Origin: Gemmatimonadaceae bacterium
GTDB taxonomy: Bacteria; Latescibacterota; UBA2968; UBA8231
DNA: 64,000 bases
Reading direction: 5' to 3'
Assembly: GCA_026706075.1 (NCBI GenBank)
Contig: JAPOZM010000113.1
Span: 62,001-126,000 of the forward strand
Below are positions 1 to 8,846 of the stretch, piece after piece. Within the stretch, counting starts at the first letter, position 1. Every line of letters begins with the position of its first letter. The notes beneath the pieces were generated by a model. That model was not told where the DNA came from. It searched no databases and worked only from the letters and a program-made list of their open reading frames with translations. Both the position numbers and the translations under genes were made by a program.

Positions 1-2
1 GC

Positions 3-656
3 GGCTTCGACAGCTCGTACCGGCAGGAGGCTGCCCGCCTGGTGGGCCTCCTCGAGTGGCGCGAGGCCTTCTTCCGCGCCGTGGCCGCCGGTTACCACGC
101 AGAGGGGGCCGACGGGATCTACACCTTCAACTGGTTCCCCAAGAAGGCCGACTGGACCGGGCTCCTGAGCACCCTCGGCGACGAGGAGACCCTGCGGGGG
201 ACGGACAAGATCTACTCGGCCCTGCGCCGCGGCGACACGTGGCACGACGACCCCTCGACGGTGGCCGTGAACGACCGCATCCACGGCGAGACCTCGGTGG
301 CGCTCATGCCCGGCCTCACCGGCGACGGGCCGACCTTCACCCTGGCCCTGCACGACGACGTCGGCGACGACGGGTCCCTGCAGCTCCACATCGAGATGGG
401 CCACTGGGCGCCCGGGGACGCCGTCCGCGTCACCCTCGACGGCGAGCCCCTGGGAGATCCGGCGATCCGCGACGTGGCGGAGATGGCCGAGGCTCCGCCC
501 GACGTCTCCGAGAACAAGTGGCTCGTCTGGGACCTGGATCCCGAAGCCGTGACAAAGGGCCCGCACACGGTCAAGGTGGTCCTGGTCAGCCGCGACCCCC
601 GCCTCGCCCCGCCCCTCGTCGTCGAGCACGTGGACCTCCACGTGAAGTACGGGTAG
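3..656 (+). CDS. TIM-barrel glycosidase-like protein, C-terminal part (5' truncated by window edge)
   Basis: The frame is open from the first bases and ends in TAG, so only about the last 217 residues are present. It aligns by eye with the C-terminal half of the next gene: the start reads GFDSSYRQEA against GFDFDSRQQA, then G-x-Y-T-F-N-W against G-V-Y-V-F-N-W, and both end in a beta-sandwich-like tail with NKWLVWDLDPE/NSWLVWDLDPE and RDPR. The two are therefore tandem paralogues of one family that resembles GH10-like (GHL) TIM-barrel hydrolases with a C-terminal beta domain. The substrate is unknown. The catalytic part lies outside the window. The following gene starts 15 bp downstream, which suggests co-transcription. 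Confidence 0.7.
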   Translation, partial: GFDSSYRQEAARLVGLLEWREAFFRAVAAGYHAEGADGIYTFNWFPKKADWTGLLSTLGDEETLRGTDKIYSALRRGDTWHDDPSTVAVNDRIHGETSVALMPGLTGDGPTFTLALHDDVGDDGSLQLHIEMGHWAPGDAVRVTLDGEPLGDPAIRDVAEMAEAPPDVSENKWLVWDLDPEAVTKGPHTVKVVLVSRDPRLAPPLVVEHVDLHVKYG

Positions 657-671
657 CCGCCGGGAGCCGCC

Positions 672-2210
672 ATGGCCGACAGACCGTACCGCATCATCTA
701 CAACTGGGACGGGGCGCCCCATCACTACGACGAGCACCCTCAGTCGATGGAGTCCTTCCTGCAGAAGACCTACGCGCCGCTGGCCGGCACCCAGGTGGAC
801 GCCCTGTTCTGGTGCATGGGCATCCACGAGGCGACCTGGCTGTCCGACGACCTGCCCGTGAAGGGCGACTCCGTGGGCCGGGTCTACGACAGCGTGCTGG
901 CCATGAGGGACACGGAGAGCCTGCGGTCCCTGCTGGAGGGGGGCGAGGACCCGTACGCGGCCATGGTCGCCCGGGGCCGAGAGCTGGGGATCGACGTCTG
1001 GCCCTCGATCCGCATGAACGACCAGCACTTCTGGTCGATCCAGGACCTGGAGGCGATGCAGCGCTCCACGGCCCACGAGATGACGGACCTGCGGAAGGAG
1101 CATCCCGAGTGGTGCCTCGGGGAGCACGCCCCGGGGTGGTGCGCCACCTCGTGGAACATGGCCGTCCCCGAGGTGCGGGCCCACAAGCTCGAGCTGATAA
1201 CCCAGGCCTGCCGGCTGGCCGACTGGGACGGCGTCGAGCTGGACTGGCAGCGCCACGCCTTCCACCTGCCCGCCAACCACGAGTACCGTTTGCGCTACGC
1301 CCTCACCGACCTGCAGCGGGCGGTGCGCCGCATGACCCGCGAGCTGGGCGAGGAGCGGGGCCGGCCCTTCCAGGTGGCCGTCCGCGTCGCCGCGACCCTG
1401 GAGGCCTGCCGGCGCATCGGCTACGACGTCGAGACCTGGGTCGAGGAGGGGCTGTGCGACATCCTCATCGGCGGCGGCAACTCCGGCACCGACCCGTGCT
1501 TCGAGACCGGGGAGTTCCTGAGGCTCGTGGAGGGCACGGGGATCCAGGTCTATCCGGGCTTCGACTTCGACAGCCGGCAGCAGGCCGGCCGGCTGATCCC
1601 CCACGGCCGCTGGCGGGACCGCTGGTTCGCCGGCATGGCGCAGGGCCACCTCGACCGCGGCGCCCACGGCGTCTACGTCTTCAACTGGCACGCCGACGAG
1701 AGCATGCGCCGGGCGTCGCTGACGACGATCGGCTCCACCGGGACCCTCCGCGGCCTGGACAAGGCCTACACCGTGGTCCATCGCAGCATCGGCACGAATC
1801 CGCTGCGCGAGGACGCCGAGCGCGACGACCGCCTCTACGGCGAGGTCCCCGTCGACCTGCACCGCACCCTGACCGGCGACGGGCCCACCTTCCACCTGTC
1901 GACCCACGATCCCGGCGCCTCGGGCGCGCAGCTCCTGATCGAGATGGAGCACTGGTCGCCCACCGGCGACGAGGTCGCCGTCACCCTGGACGGCGCCGCC
2001 CTGGGGCCGCCCGAGGTGCGCAACCAGGCCGCGGAGGATCCCGAACACCCCGCCGACGTGGCCGAGAACAGCTGGCTCGTGTGGGACCTGGACCCGGAGC
2101 AGGCCGCATCCGGTGACCACGAGATCCAGGTGGTCCTCGTGAAGCGGGACCCGCGGATCCGGCCGCCCCTCACCGTGGCCAACGTCGAGATCTGGACGAG
2201 CCATGACTGA
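672..2210 (+). CDS. TIM-barrel glycosidase-like protein (GH10-like family)
   Basis: The product is 512 residues with no signal peptide, so probably cytoplasmic. The N-terminal ~370 residues look like a TIM-barrel glycoside hydrolase: a strand ending WPSIRMND near residue 110, and D-G-V-E-L-D-W at 186-192, where E189 sits where family-10-like hydrolases carry an acidic catalytic residue at a strand end. The last ~140 residues form a beta-sandwich-like tail shared with the upstream gene. A GGGAG ribosome site precedes the ATG. Its end overlaps the next gene by 8 bp. The family relationship is read from motifs only. The substrate is not deducible, but the neighbours (Gfo/Idh/MocA and further glycosidase-like genes) suggest glycoside or oligosaccharide breakdown. 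Confidence 0.65.
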   Translation: MADRPYRIIYNWDGAPHHYDEHPQSMESFLQKTYAPLAGTQVDALFWCMGIHEATWLSDDLPVKGDSVGRVYDSVLAMRDTESLRSLLEGGEDPYAAMVARGRELGIDVWPSIRMNDQHFWSIQDLEAMQRSTAHEMTDLRKEHPEWCLGEHAPGWCATSWNMAVPEVRAHKLELITQACRLADWDGVELDWQRHAFHLPANHEYRLRYALTDLQRAVRRMTRELGEERGRPFQVAVRVAATLEACRRIGYDVETWVEEGLCDILIGGGNSGTDPCFETGEFLRLVEGTGIQVYPGFDFDSRQQAGRLIPHGRWRDRWFAGMAQGHLDRGAHGVYVFNWHADESMRRASLTTIGSTGTLRGLDKAYTVVHRSIGTNPLREDAERDDRLYGEVPVDLHRTLTGDGPTFHLSTHDPGASGAQLLIEMEHWSPTGDEVAVTLDGAALGPPEVRNQAAEDPEHPADVAENSWLVWDLDPEQAASGDHEIQVVLVKRDPRIRPPLTVANVEIWTSHD

Positions 2211-3348
2211 GCCCGTGTCGAAACCCTATCGCGTCGCCATCATCGGGGGTGGCCGCATGGGCGGTCTCCTTGAGGACGAGCAGCCTCCCAACACCTTCCG
2301 CAAGCCCCACGGCCACTTCGCCGCGTACTCCGCCGTCGACGAGACGGAGGTCGTGGCCGTGGCCGGCCGCCGGCCGGGGCGGCTGAAGATGTTCACCGAG
2401 CGCTTCGGCATCGCCAACACCTATCTCGACTACCGTGAGATGATCGAGAAGGAGAAGCCGGAGATCGTCAGCGTCACCACCCAGTCCCGGTACCGCGCCG
2501 AGGCGATCCTCTTCGCCATCGAGCACGGAGTCCGCGGCATCTACGCCGAGAAGGCCCTGTGCGCCTCCCTGGCCGAGGCGGATGCCATCGCCGCCGCCTG
2601 CCGGTCGAAGGGGGTGGCCTTCAACTTCGGGGCCGAGCGCCGCTACCACGACGGGTACGTGCGCCTGCGCCAGGCGATCGAGCGCGGCGACATCGGCCGG
2701 CCCCAGTTCGCCTTCACCTTCTGGTGCACCGATCTGATGAAGCACCACTCCCACTCCTTCGACACCGTGGCCATGCTCCTCGGGGACCCGGCGCCGGTCT
2801 GGGCCGAGGGGCGGCTCGTGGAGCCGGGGGATCCCCTCGACCCCGGAGAGACCCGCATGGGACCCCGCGAGGGGGACGAGATGACGCGCCAGCCCCTGCC
2901 GGTCCCGGCCTACGACCCGGAGGGCCACTGCTTCGTGCCCCCGGAGGGCACCCGCTACGCCGAGCCCGTCCTGGAGTTCGCCCGCGTCGGCTACGCCGAC
3001 GGCAGCGAGTCCGTCTTCGTGCCGCGGCTCGGGGCGACCGAGTTCGAGGTCCACGGCGACCAGGGGCGGGTCTGCGCCTGGGACGACGGGGCCGACTTCC
3101 GGGTGCGGCGCCGCGCCGAGGGAGGCTGGGAGGAGGAGGTGATCCGCCCCCGGGGCGAGAGTCCCACGGTCGTCATCATCCGCGAGATCGTCCGCGAGCT
3201 GGAGACGGGCCAGCGCACCAGCGGCAACATCGACCGCACCCTGCAGGCGGCCGAGGCCGAGTTCGCCGTGGCCTGCTCCCACCTGCGGGGCGGCGCCCGC
3301 CTCTCCGTGCCGGTCGAGGACCGCAGCCTCCGCATCCCCGGCCACTGA
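2203..3348 (+). CDS. Gfo/Idh/MocA-family NAD(P)-dependent oxidoreductase
   Basis: The product is 381 residues, typical for the family. The N-terminal Rossmann dinucleotide fold shows RVAIIGGGRMGG at residues 10-21. The family signature after the fifth strand reads Y-A-E-K-A at 114-118, whereas most members have E-K-P; the catalytic-site lysine is kept but the proline is replaced by alanine. The C-terminal half is the usual alpha/beta substrate domain. Such enzymes oxidise or reduce sugars, inositols or sugar derivatives. The ATG lies inside the end of the preceding gene (8-bp overlap), so translation is probably coupled. Two other family members in this window (8846-10000 and 15280-16395) resemble each other more than this one. 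Confidence 0.9.
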   Translation: MTEPVSKPYRVAIIGGGRMGGLLEDEQPPNTFRKPHGHFAAYSAVDETEVVAVAGRRPGRLKMFTERFGIANTYLDYREMIEKEKPEIVSVTTQSRYRAEAILFAIEHGVRGIYAEKALCASLAEADAIAAACRSKGVAFNFGAERRYHDGYVRLRQAIERGDIGRPQFAFTFWCTDLMKHHSHSFDTVAMLLGDPAPVWAEGRLVEPGDPLDPGETRMGPREGDEMTRQPLPVPAYDPEGHCFVPPEGTRYAEPVLEFARVGYADGSESVFVPRLGATEFEVHGDQGRVCAWDDGADFRVRRRAEGGWEEEVIRPRGESPTVVIIREIVRELETGQRTSGNIDRTLQAAEAEFAVACSHLRGGARLSVPVEDRSLRIPGH

Positions 3349-3370
3349 ACTCATACCCCCGGGAGACGAC

Positions 3371-4912
3371 ATGCCGGACTCCGCCTGGCCGCCGCGCCTG
3401 ATCTACTACAGCGACGCCCACCACTTCCACGCCAAGCGCATCGATCCGCCCCTGAGCCATCACCGGATGCGCTGGCCCATCGACGAGCTGTCGGGGACCG
3501 GCGTCGACCTGCTCGCCTTCGGCCTCGGCTTCGGCGACGTCTACTTCCACCAGACCCGGATCGGCCGCGTCATCGGCCAGGAGCAGGAGGTCTGGGACCA
3601 GTTCATCAACTGGCGCATCATGCGCATGGTCAGGGACGCCGCGGCCATGGGCACCGATCAGCTTCGCGAGGTGATCCGCCACGGCCGGGAGGCGGGCCTG
3701 GGCGTCTTCCCCAGCCTCAAGCTGCAGGACCCGACGCCCCAGGGCGGCGAGCGCTGCGGCTGGCTCAAGTGGCGGCAGGGCATGGAGGTCACCCTGGGGG
3801 TGGGGGACGACCGCTTCCCCTCTCACCAGACCGAGTGGTGCTACGACTACGCCAACCCCGCCGTCCGCGAGGAGAAGCTCAGCCTCGTCCGCGAGGTCCT
3901 GGAGGACTACGAGGCGGACGGCATCGAGCTCGACTTCATGTTCTTCCCCCTCTACTTCCGGCGCTCCGAGACCGAGGCCCACGTGGAGACGATGAACCGC
4001 TTCGTCGCCGACGTGCGGGCCCTGACCCGCGAGATCGGCGAGGCCCGGTCCCGGACGATCCCGGTCATGGCCCGGGTCTGGCACCGGCGCGACGAGAACC
4101 TCGCCCTCGGGCTCGACGTCGAAGCCTGGCTCGCCGCGGGGGACGTGGACGCCGTCGTCGGCCAGATCCCCAACCTGTTCCTTGACCCGTGCGTCACCGA
4201 CGGCCGCTGGCTGGCCGACGCCGCCAACGCCGCGGGAGCGGCCTCCTACCTGCGGCCGGGGCGCCGGCTCGAGGATCCCCGCACCGGCATCGCCAACATC
4301 GAGATGTTCCGCGCCTTCGGACAGACCCTGGATTGGCAGGGGTTCACCGGCGCCTACCTGGGCTACCTGCCGTGGCCCTTCTCGGACGCCGAGTACCGGG
4401 TCCTGCGCGAGATGGCCTTCCCCGAGGCGGCCCTGCGCCACGACAAGCGGTACTTCCTGCCGGAGCGGGAGGAGCTGCCCCCCTACGTGCGGCCCGACGG
4501 CCGGCGGCTGCCCCTCGTCCTCGAGGAGGGCGCCGCCGAAACCGTTTGCATCACCGTGGCCGACGAGATCGAGGCGGCCATCGCCGACGGCGAGATCCGC
4601 GACCCCGTGCTCACCCTGACCTTCCGGCAGTTCTGCGTGGAGGACGAGGTCGCCTTTCGCTTCAACGGCCGGGAGCTGGCCGTCGAGGGCAAGGGTATCC
4701 ACGAGCCCCGGCGCGGCCTCTACTGGCTGCGGTGGACCCTGGACGCCGCCGAGGTGGTGCAGGGCGAGAACACGCTGGAGCTGGAGATCCTGCGCAAGGA
4801 GAGGACCGCCGGCTTCGAGCGCACCCTCACCGGCGTCGAGATCCACCTGCGCTACACCGAGTTCGACCTGCCCGAGGCCCTCGACCCGGTCAAGATCCCG
4901 CCGCCCTCATGA
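3371..4912 (+). CDS. TIM-barrel glycosidase-like protein
   Basis: The product is 513 residues with no signal peptide. It is a distant relative of the protein at 672-2210: the barrel has F-P-S-L-K near residue 113 and D-G-I-E-L-D-F at 183-189, with E186 matching E189 of the paralogue. The last ~100 residues resemble a beta-sandwich (EFDLPEALDP near the end). I infer a glycoside hydrolase or related C-O bond-cleaving enzyme, but the family is not certain. A GGGAG site precedes the ATG, and the stop overlaps the next start as ATGA, which indicates translational coupling with the (alpha/alpha)-barrel gene downstream. Confidence 0.6.
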   Translation: MPDSAWPPRLIYYSDAHHFHAKRIDPPLSHHRMRWPIDELSGTGVDLLAFGLGFGDVYFHQTRIGRVIGQEQEVWDQFINWRIMRMVRDAAAMGTDQLREVIRHGREAGLGVFPSLKLQDPTPQGGERCGWLKWRQGMEVTLGVGDDRFPSHQTEWCYDYANPAVREEKLSLVREVLEDYEADGIELDFMFFPLYFRRSETEAHVETMNRFVADVRALTREIGEARSRTIPVMARVWHRRDENLALGLDVEAWLAAGDVDAVVGQIPNLFLDPCVTDGRWLADAANAAGAASYLRPGRRLEDPRTGIANIEMFRAFGQTLDWQGFTGAYLGYLPWPFSDAEYRVLREMAFPEAALRHDKRYFLPEREELPPYVRPDGRRLPLVLEEGAAETVCITVADEIEAAIADGEIRDPVLTLTFRQFCVEDEVAFRFNGRELAVEGKGIHEPRRGLYWLRWTLDAAEVVQGENTLELEILRKERTAGFERTLTGVEIHLRYTEFDLPEALDPVKIPPPS

Positions 4913-6843
4913 GACGGGGGGTCGAGCTGGACCTGCCCACCGTGACCGCCGCGGCGGTCACGGCTCCGCCCGCCTGGGCCCTGCTGGAGCGCCGCCTCTT
5001 CGAGGTCATGGAGGCGGCGGCCGAGCTCCGCGTGAGCCGCTACTCGCAGCGCGGCGGCGTGCCCTACTACGCCGACGACCTGGACGACCTCTACGAGATG
5101 ATCCACAACTGGGGCCTGTTCTACGCCATGGGGGCGGACGAGCGGGTCCTGGAGCTGGCCCTGCAGCACTGGAACGCCGTGACCCGCTTCGGCGACGACA
5201 GCATCGTCAGCCGCGCGCACCCCCGCTTCACCCAGCAGGTCCACCGCGAGTACTACGGCCTCGTCCATCCCGGCGACGCGGAGTGGCACCACGCCGGCGA
5301 GGGCAACATGGCCTTTTACCATCTCTGCCTGGCCGATCCGACGATCTCGGAGAACGTGCGCCGGGCGGTGCAGTTCGCCGGGTTCTATCTCGGCGACGAC
5401 GAGGCCGCCCCCAACTACGACCCGCGCCACAAGGTGCTGCGCTCCCCCTTCCAGACGAGCCAGGGCCCGTGGCTGCAGGCCACACCCGAGAAGGCCCACG
5501 CCTACCTCTACGGGCCGGCCGAGCTCGGCGGCAAGATCAACTACTACGGCGCCCGCTCCACCCTCTACCCGGTGGTGCGCGACCTGGAGGAGGACTGGTC
5601 GAGGGAGCCCCGCCGCCGCAAGGAGATCGTCGGCCTCTTCGACCGCATCGTCCTCAACGCCGACTCGCCCAACAACCTCGGGGCCACGGCGCTGATCACC
5701 AACGCCTACCTGCACACGGGGGACTCCCGCTACCGGGACTGGGTGATCGACTACGTCGGCGTCTGGATGGAGCGCATCCGGGAGAACGGCGGCGTCATCC
5801 CCGACAACGTGGGCCCCACCGGCCGGATCGGCGAGCACCGCGACGGCTGCTGGTGGGGCGGCGTCTACGGCTGGAACAGCTACTGCGGCTTCAACATCCT
5901 CTTCCACTCCCTGACGATCGCCGCAGAGTGCGCCCTGCTGCTCACCGGCGACTACGGCTACCTCGACCTGCTGCGCTCGCAGATCCGGGTCCTCATCGAC
6001 AACGGCATCACCCGGGAGGACGGCCAGTTCCTGCAGGCCGTGCGCCACGGCCCGGAGGGCTGGGGCCACAAGATGTGGAACCCGGTGACCGGGCTCGACC
6101 AGCCGGTGCGCATGAACGAGCTCGCCCGCCTCTGGCACGCCTCCCTGTCGCGGCAGGACCGCGAGCTGCTCACCTGGGTCCGGGAGCGAGACGTGACCAT
6201 CGACTGGAGCGCCAACGAGGTCGAGGGTCCCGACTTCTACAAGGGGGTCCACGAGTACCCGCGGTTCCAGTACTACGACGGCCACAACCCCGGCTGGCCG
6301 GAGGCGATCCTGCGGGCCGAGCTGGAGAGCGTCCTGAAGCTCTGCCGCGAGCAGTCCGAGGACGACCGCACCGTGGAGCAGATCATCGAGGACAACCGCT
6401 ATCCGCAGAATCCGGTGCACACCAAGGTCCTGACGAACGTGATGCTGGGGGCGCCGCAGCCGGTCTACCACGGCGGCCTGCTGCGGGCGACGGTGCGCTA
6501 CTTCGACCCCGACAACGCCCGTCCCGGCATCCCGCGGGACGTGGCCGCCCTGGTGGATCAGTTGGAGGCTGACCGCGTCGGACTGCAGCTGGTCAACCTC
6601 GACCCCGCCGCCGGGCGCCGGGTGGTGGTCCAGGCCGGGGCCTTCGGCGAGCACGACTTCACCGAGGTCCGCGTCGAGGCCGGCGAGTCGCCGCAGGTCA
6701 CCCGGGTGGACGGCCGGCACTTCGCCGTGGAGCTGCGGCCGTCGGCGGCGGTCCGCCTCGAGGCGGGGATGCGCCGCTTCGTCAACACCCCCTCCCACGC
6801 CTTTCCCTGGCACGGGGACCGCATTCCCGTGCCCTTCCAGTAG
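4909..6843 (+). CDS. Uncharacterised (alpha/alpha)-barrel-like protein, paralogue 1
   Basis: The product is 644 residues, started at the ATG that overlaps the upstream stop (ATGA); the frame stays open upstream, but similarity to the paralogues begins here (PPAWALLERRLFEV). The helix-rich body with repeated helix-loop units resembles (alpha/alpha)6 glycosidases, lyases or epimerases. Two strongly conserved segments look like an active site: EWHHAGEGNM at 125-134, and residues 292-322, which contain VIPDNVGP, GEHRDG and CWWGGVYGW. A C-terminal beta domain follows (QLVNLDP, QAGAFGEH). Close paralogues lie immediately downstream and at 42289-44322. No signal peptide is seen. Activity is unknown; hydrolysis or elimination on a carbohydrate is inferred from fold-like features and neighbours. 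Confidence 0.65.
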   Translation: MRRGVELDLPTVTAAAVTAPPAWALLERRLFEVMEAAAELRVSRYSQRGGVPYYADDLDDLYEMIHNWGLFYAMGADERVLELALQHWNAVTRFGDDSIVSRAHPRFTQQVHREYYGLVHPGDAEWHHAGEGNMAFYHLCLADPTISENVRRAVQFAGFYLGDDEAAPNYDPRHKVLRSPFQTSQGPWLQATPEKAHAYLYGPAELGGKINYYGARSTLYPVVRDLEEDWSREPRRRKEIVGLFDRIVLNADSPNNLGATALITNAYLHTGDSRYRDWVIDYVGVWMERIRENGGVIPDNVGPTGRIGEHRDGCWWGGVYGWNSYCGFNILFHSLTIAAECALLLTGDYGYLDLLRSQIRVLIDNGITREDGQFLQAVRHGPEGWGHKMWNPVTGLDQPVRMNELARLWHASLSRQDRELLTWVRERDVTIDWSANEVEGPDFYKGVHEYPRFQYYDGHNPGWPEAILRAELESVLKLCREQSEDDRTVEQIIEDNRYPQNPVHTKVLTNVMLGAPQPVYHGGLLRATVRYFDPDNARPGIPRDVAALVDQLEADRVGLQLVNLDPAAGRRVVVQAGAFGEHDFTEVRVEAGESPQVTRVDGRHFAVELRPSAAVRLEAGMRRFVNTPSHAFPWHGDRIPVPFQ

Positions 6844-6854
6844 AAGGAGGACCC

Positions 6855-8846
6855 ATGTCGGCCCCTCTCCAGTACGGCCCCTCCATCGCCGCCTCGCAGG
6901 TCGCCTCGCCGCCCGAGTGGGCCCTGCTCCAGCGCCGGCTCATCGATGTGGGCGAGGAGAACGCGGCCCTCATGGTCCAGAAGCACTGCGCGCCCGGCGG
7001 CATGATGTACTACGCCGACGACATCGACGACTACTACGAGAAGGTCGACAACTGGAGCGTGTTCTACGCCATGGGCGGGGCCCGCAGGGTCTTCGACGAC
7101 GCCATGATGATCTGGAACGCCTCTACGCGGACCAACGGCCCCCGGGGCAACCCCGTCTTCGGCTGGATGCTTCCCCAGCTCTACAACGAGTACTACTGCC
7201 TGGGCCGGCAGGAGGAGTCGACCTGGGTCCCGGGGCGCCGGATGGTCAACGAGTGGCACCACCACTCCGAGGGGAACATGGCCTTCTACGGCTTCGGCCT
7301 CGCCGACCCGGAGATCCCCGAGAACGTCGACCGCGCCCGCCGCTTCGCGGACATGTTCATCGGCGCCGACCCGGAGGCCCCGAACTGGGACGCCGACCAC
7401 CGCATCATCCGCTCGCCCTTCCCCACCAGCCGCGGGCCCGTCTTCGAGGTCACCATCGAGAACGCCATGGCCGAGCTCCACGGGAGCCGCGTCCACGAGT
7501 CCGGGGAGGGGTACCTCTTCAAGGAGATGGGCACGAAGACGACCCTGCGCCCGCGCCTCGACCACCTGGAGGATGGATGGTGGAAGAAGCCGGCGCGCGC
7601 GGCCGAGGTGCTGAAGCTCTTCAACCGCATGGTCCTCGACGGCGACGTGGCCAACAACCTGGCCGCCTGCAGCCTGGTGACCAACGCTTACCTCTACACC
7701 GGCGAGGAGCAGTACAGGAAGTGGGTCCTGGACTACGTCGAGGCGTGGATGGACCGCATCCGCAAAAACGACGGCATCATCCCCGACAACATCGGTCCCA
7801 ACGGCATCATCGGCGAGCACCGGGACGGACAGTGGTGGGGCGGCCTGATGGGCTGGAGCTACTACATGGGCTTCAACATCATCTTCCACGGCCTCGTCTC
7901 CGCCGCCGAGTGCGCCCAGCTGCTCACCGGCGACGCGGGATACCTCGACATCCTCCGCTCCCAACTGAAGGTCATCGCCGACAACGCGATCACCGGCGAG
8001 GACGGCCAGCTCCTGATCCGCTACCGGCACGACCACCGGGGCTGGGTCGACGAGAGCGAGTACGGCCACCTCGGCGCCTCGCCGATGCGTGGCAAGGACC
8101 TGGCCCACCTCTGGCACGCCTCCCTGGCCGAGGAGGACGCCCGGCTGTTCCGGCACTTCCGCGACGGCGAGGTCCGCCGCGACTGGAACGAGATGCTCGG
8201 CGCCAGCGAGAAGGACCAGGGCGACTCGGAGCTGGCCCGCTTCAACTACTACGACGGCCGCAACCCCGACTGGCCGGTGAGGATTCTGCGCCACGAGCTC
8301 GACGACGCCCTGCAGCGGCGGCAGCGCCTGGTGGACGAGGACCGCACCCCCCAGGAGCTGGTCGACCAGCACGCCCACCCCGTCAACGGCATCCGCTCCC
8401 GCGCCCTCATCCAGACGATGCTGGGCTGCCCCCAGATGGTCTACAACGGCAGCCTGCTGCGGGCGACGGTGCGCTACTACGACGCCCGGGCGAGGCGCTC
8501 CGGCCTGCCCCCCGAGACCGCCGCCCTCGTGGAGGAGATCCGGCCCGACGGCGCCAACCTGCGCCTGGTGAACCTGAGCGCTTCGGACGAAGCCGCGGTG
8601 ATCGTCCAGGCCGGCGCCTTCGGGGAGCACGCCTTTACCGGCGTGACCTGGCTCGAGGGCGAGGAGACCCGGCGCCAGCCGGTGGAAGGGAAGTACCTGA
8701 CGGTCTCGCTGCCGCCTTCGACCTCGATCCGCCTGGACCTGGGCATGGAGCGCTTCGTCAACACGCCGTCGTACGCCCACCCGTGGCACGACAAGGGGAT
8801 CCACGTCGCCTCCGAGCCGGAGATGCCGCCGGGCTTCCCTCACTGA
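6855..8846 (+). CDS. Uncharacterised (alpha/alpha)-barrel-like protein, paralogue 2
   Basis: The product is 663 residues, 11 bp after the preceding gene, with AAGGAGG just before the ATG. It aligns throughout with its neighbour: PPEWALLQRRL near the start, EWHHHSEGNM in place of EWHHAGEGNM, IIPDNIGPNG, GEHRDGQWWGG and the C-terminal QAGAFGEHAFTG. The tandem arrangement indicates duplication, and the changes around the shared histidines suggest related but not identical substrates. No signal peptide is present. The stop codon TGA shares its final A with the ATG of the next gene. The specific function is unknown. Confidence 0.65.
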   Translation: MSAPLQYGPSIAASQVASPPEWALLQRRLIDVGEENAALMVQKHCAPGGMMYYADDIDDYYEKVDNWSVFYAMGGARRVFDDAMMIWNASTRTNGPRGNPVFGWMLPQLYNEYYCLGRQEESTWVPGRRMVNEWHHHSEGNMAFYGFGLADPEIPENVDRARRFADMFIGADPEAPNWDADHRIIRSPFPTSRGPVFEVTIENAMAELHGSRVHESGEGYLFKEMGTKTTLRPRLDHLEDGWWKKPARAAEVLKLFNRMVLDGDVANNLAACSLVTNAYLYTGEEQYRKWVLDYVEAWMDRIRKNDGIIPDNIGPNGIIGEHRDGQWWGGLMGWSYYMGFNIIFHGLVSAAECAQLLTGDAGYLDILRSQLKVIADNAITGEDGQLLIRYRHDHRGWVDESEYGHLGASPMRGKDLAHLWHASLAEEDARLFRHFRDGEVRRDWNEMLGASEKDQGDSELARFNYYDGRNPDWPVRILRHELDDALQRRQRLVDEDRTPQELVDQHAHPVNGIRSRALIQTMLGCPQMVYNGSLLRATVRYYDARARRSGLPPETAALVEEIRPDGANLRLVNLSASDEAAVIVQAGAFGEHAFTGVTWLEGEETRRQPVEGKYLTVSLPPSTSIRLDLGMERFVNTPSYAHPWHDKGIHVASEPEMPPGFPH

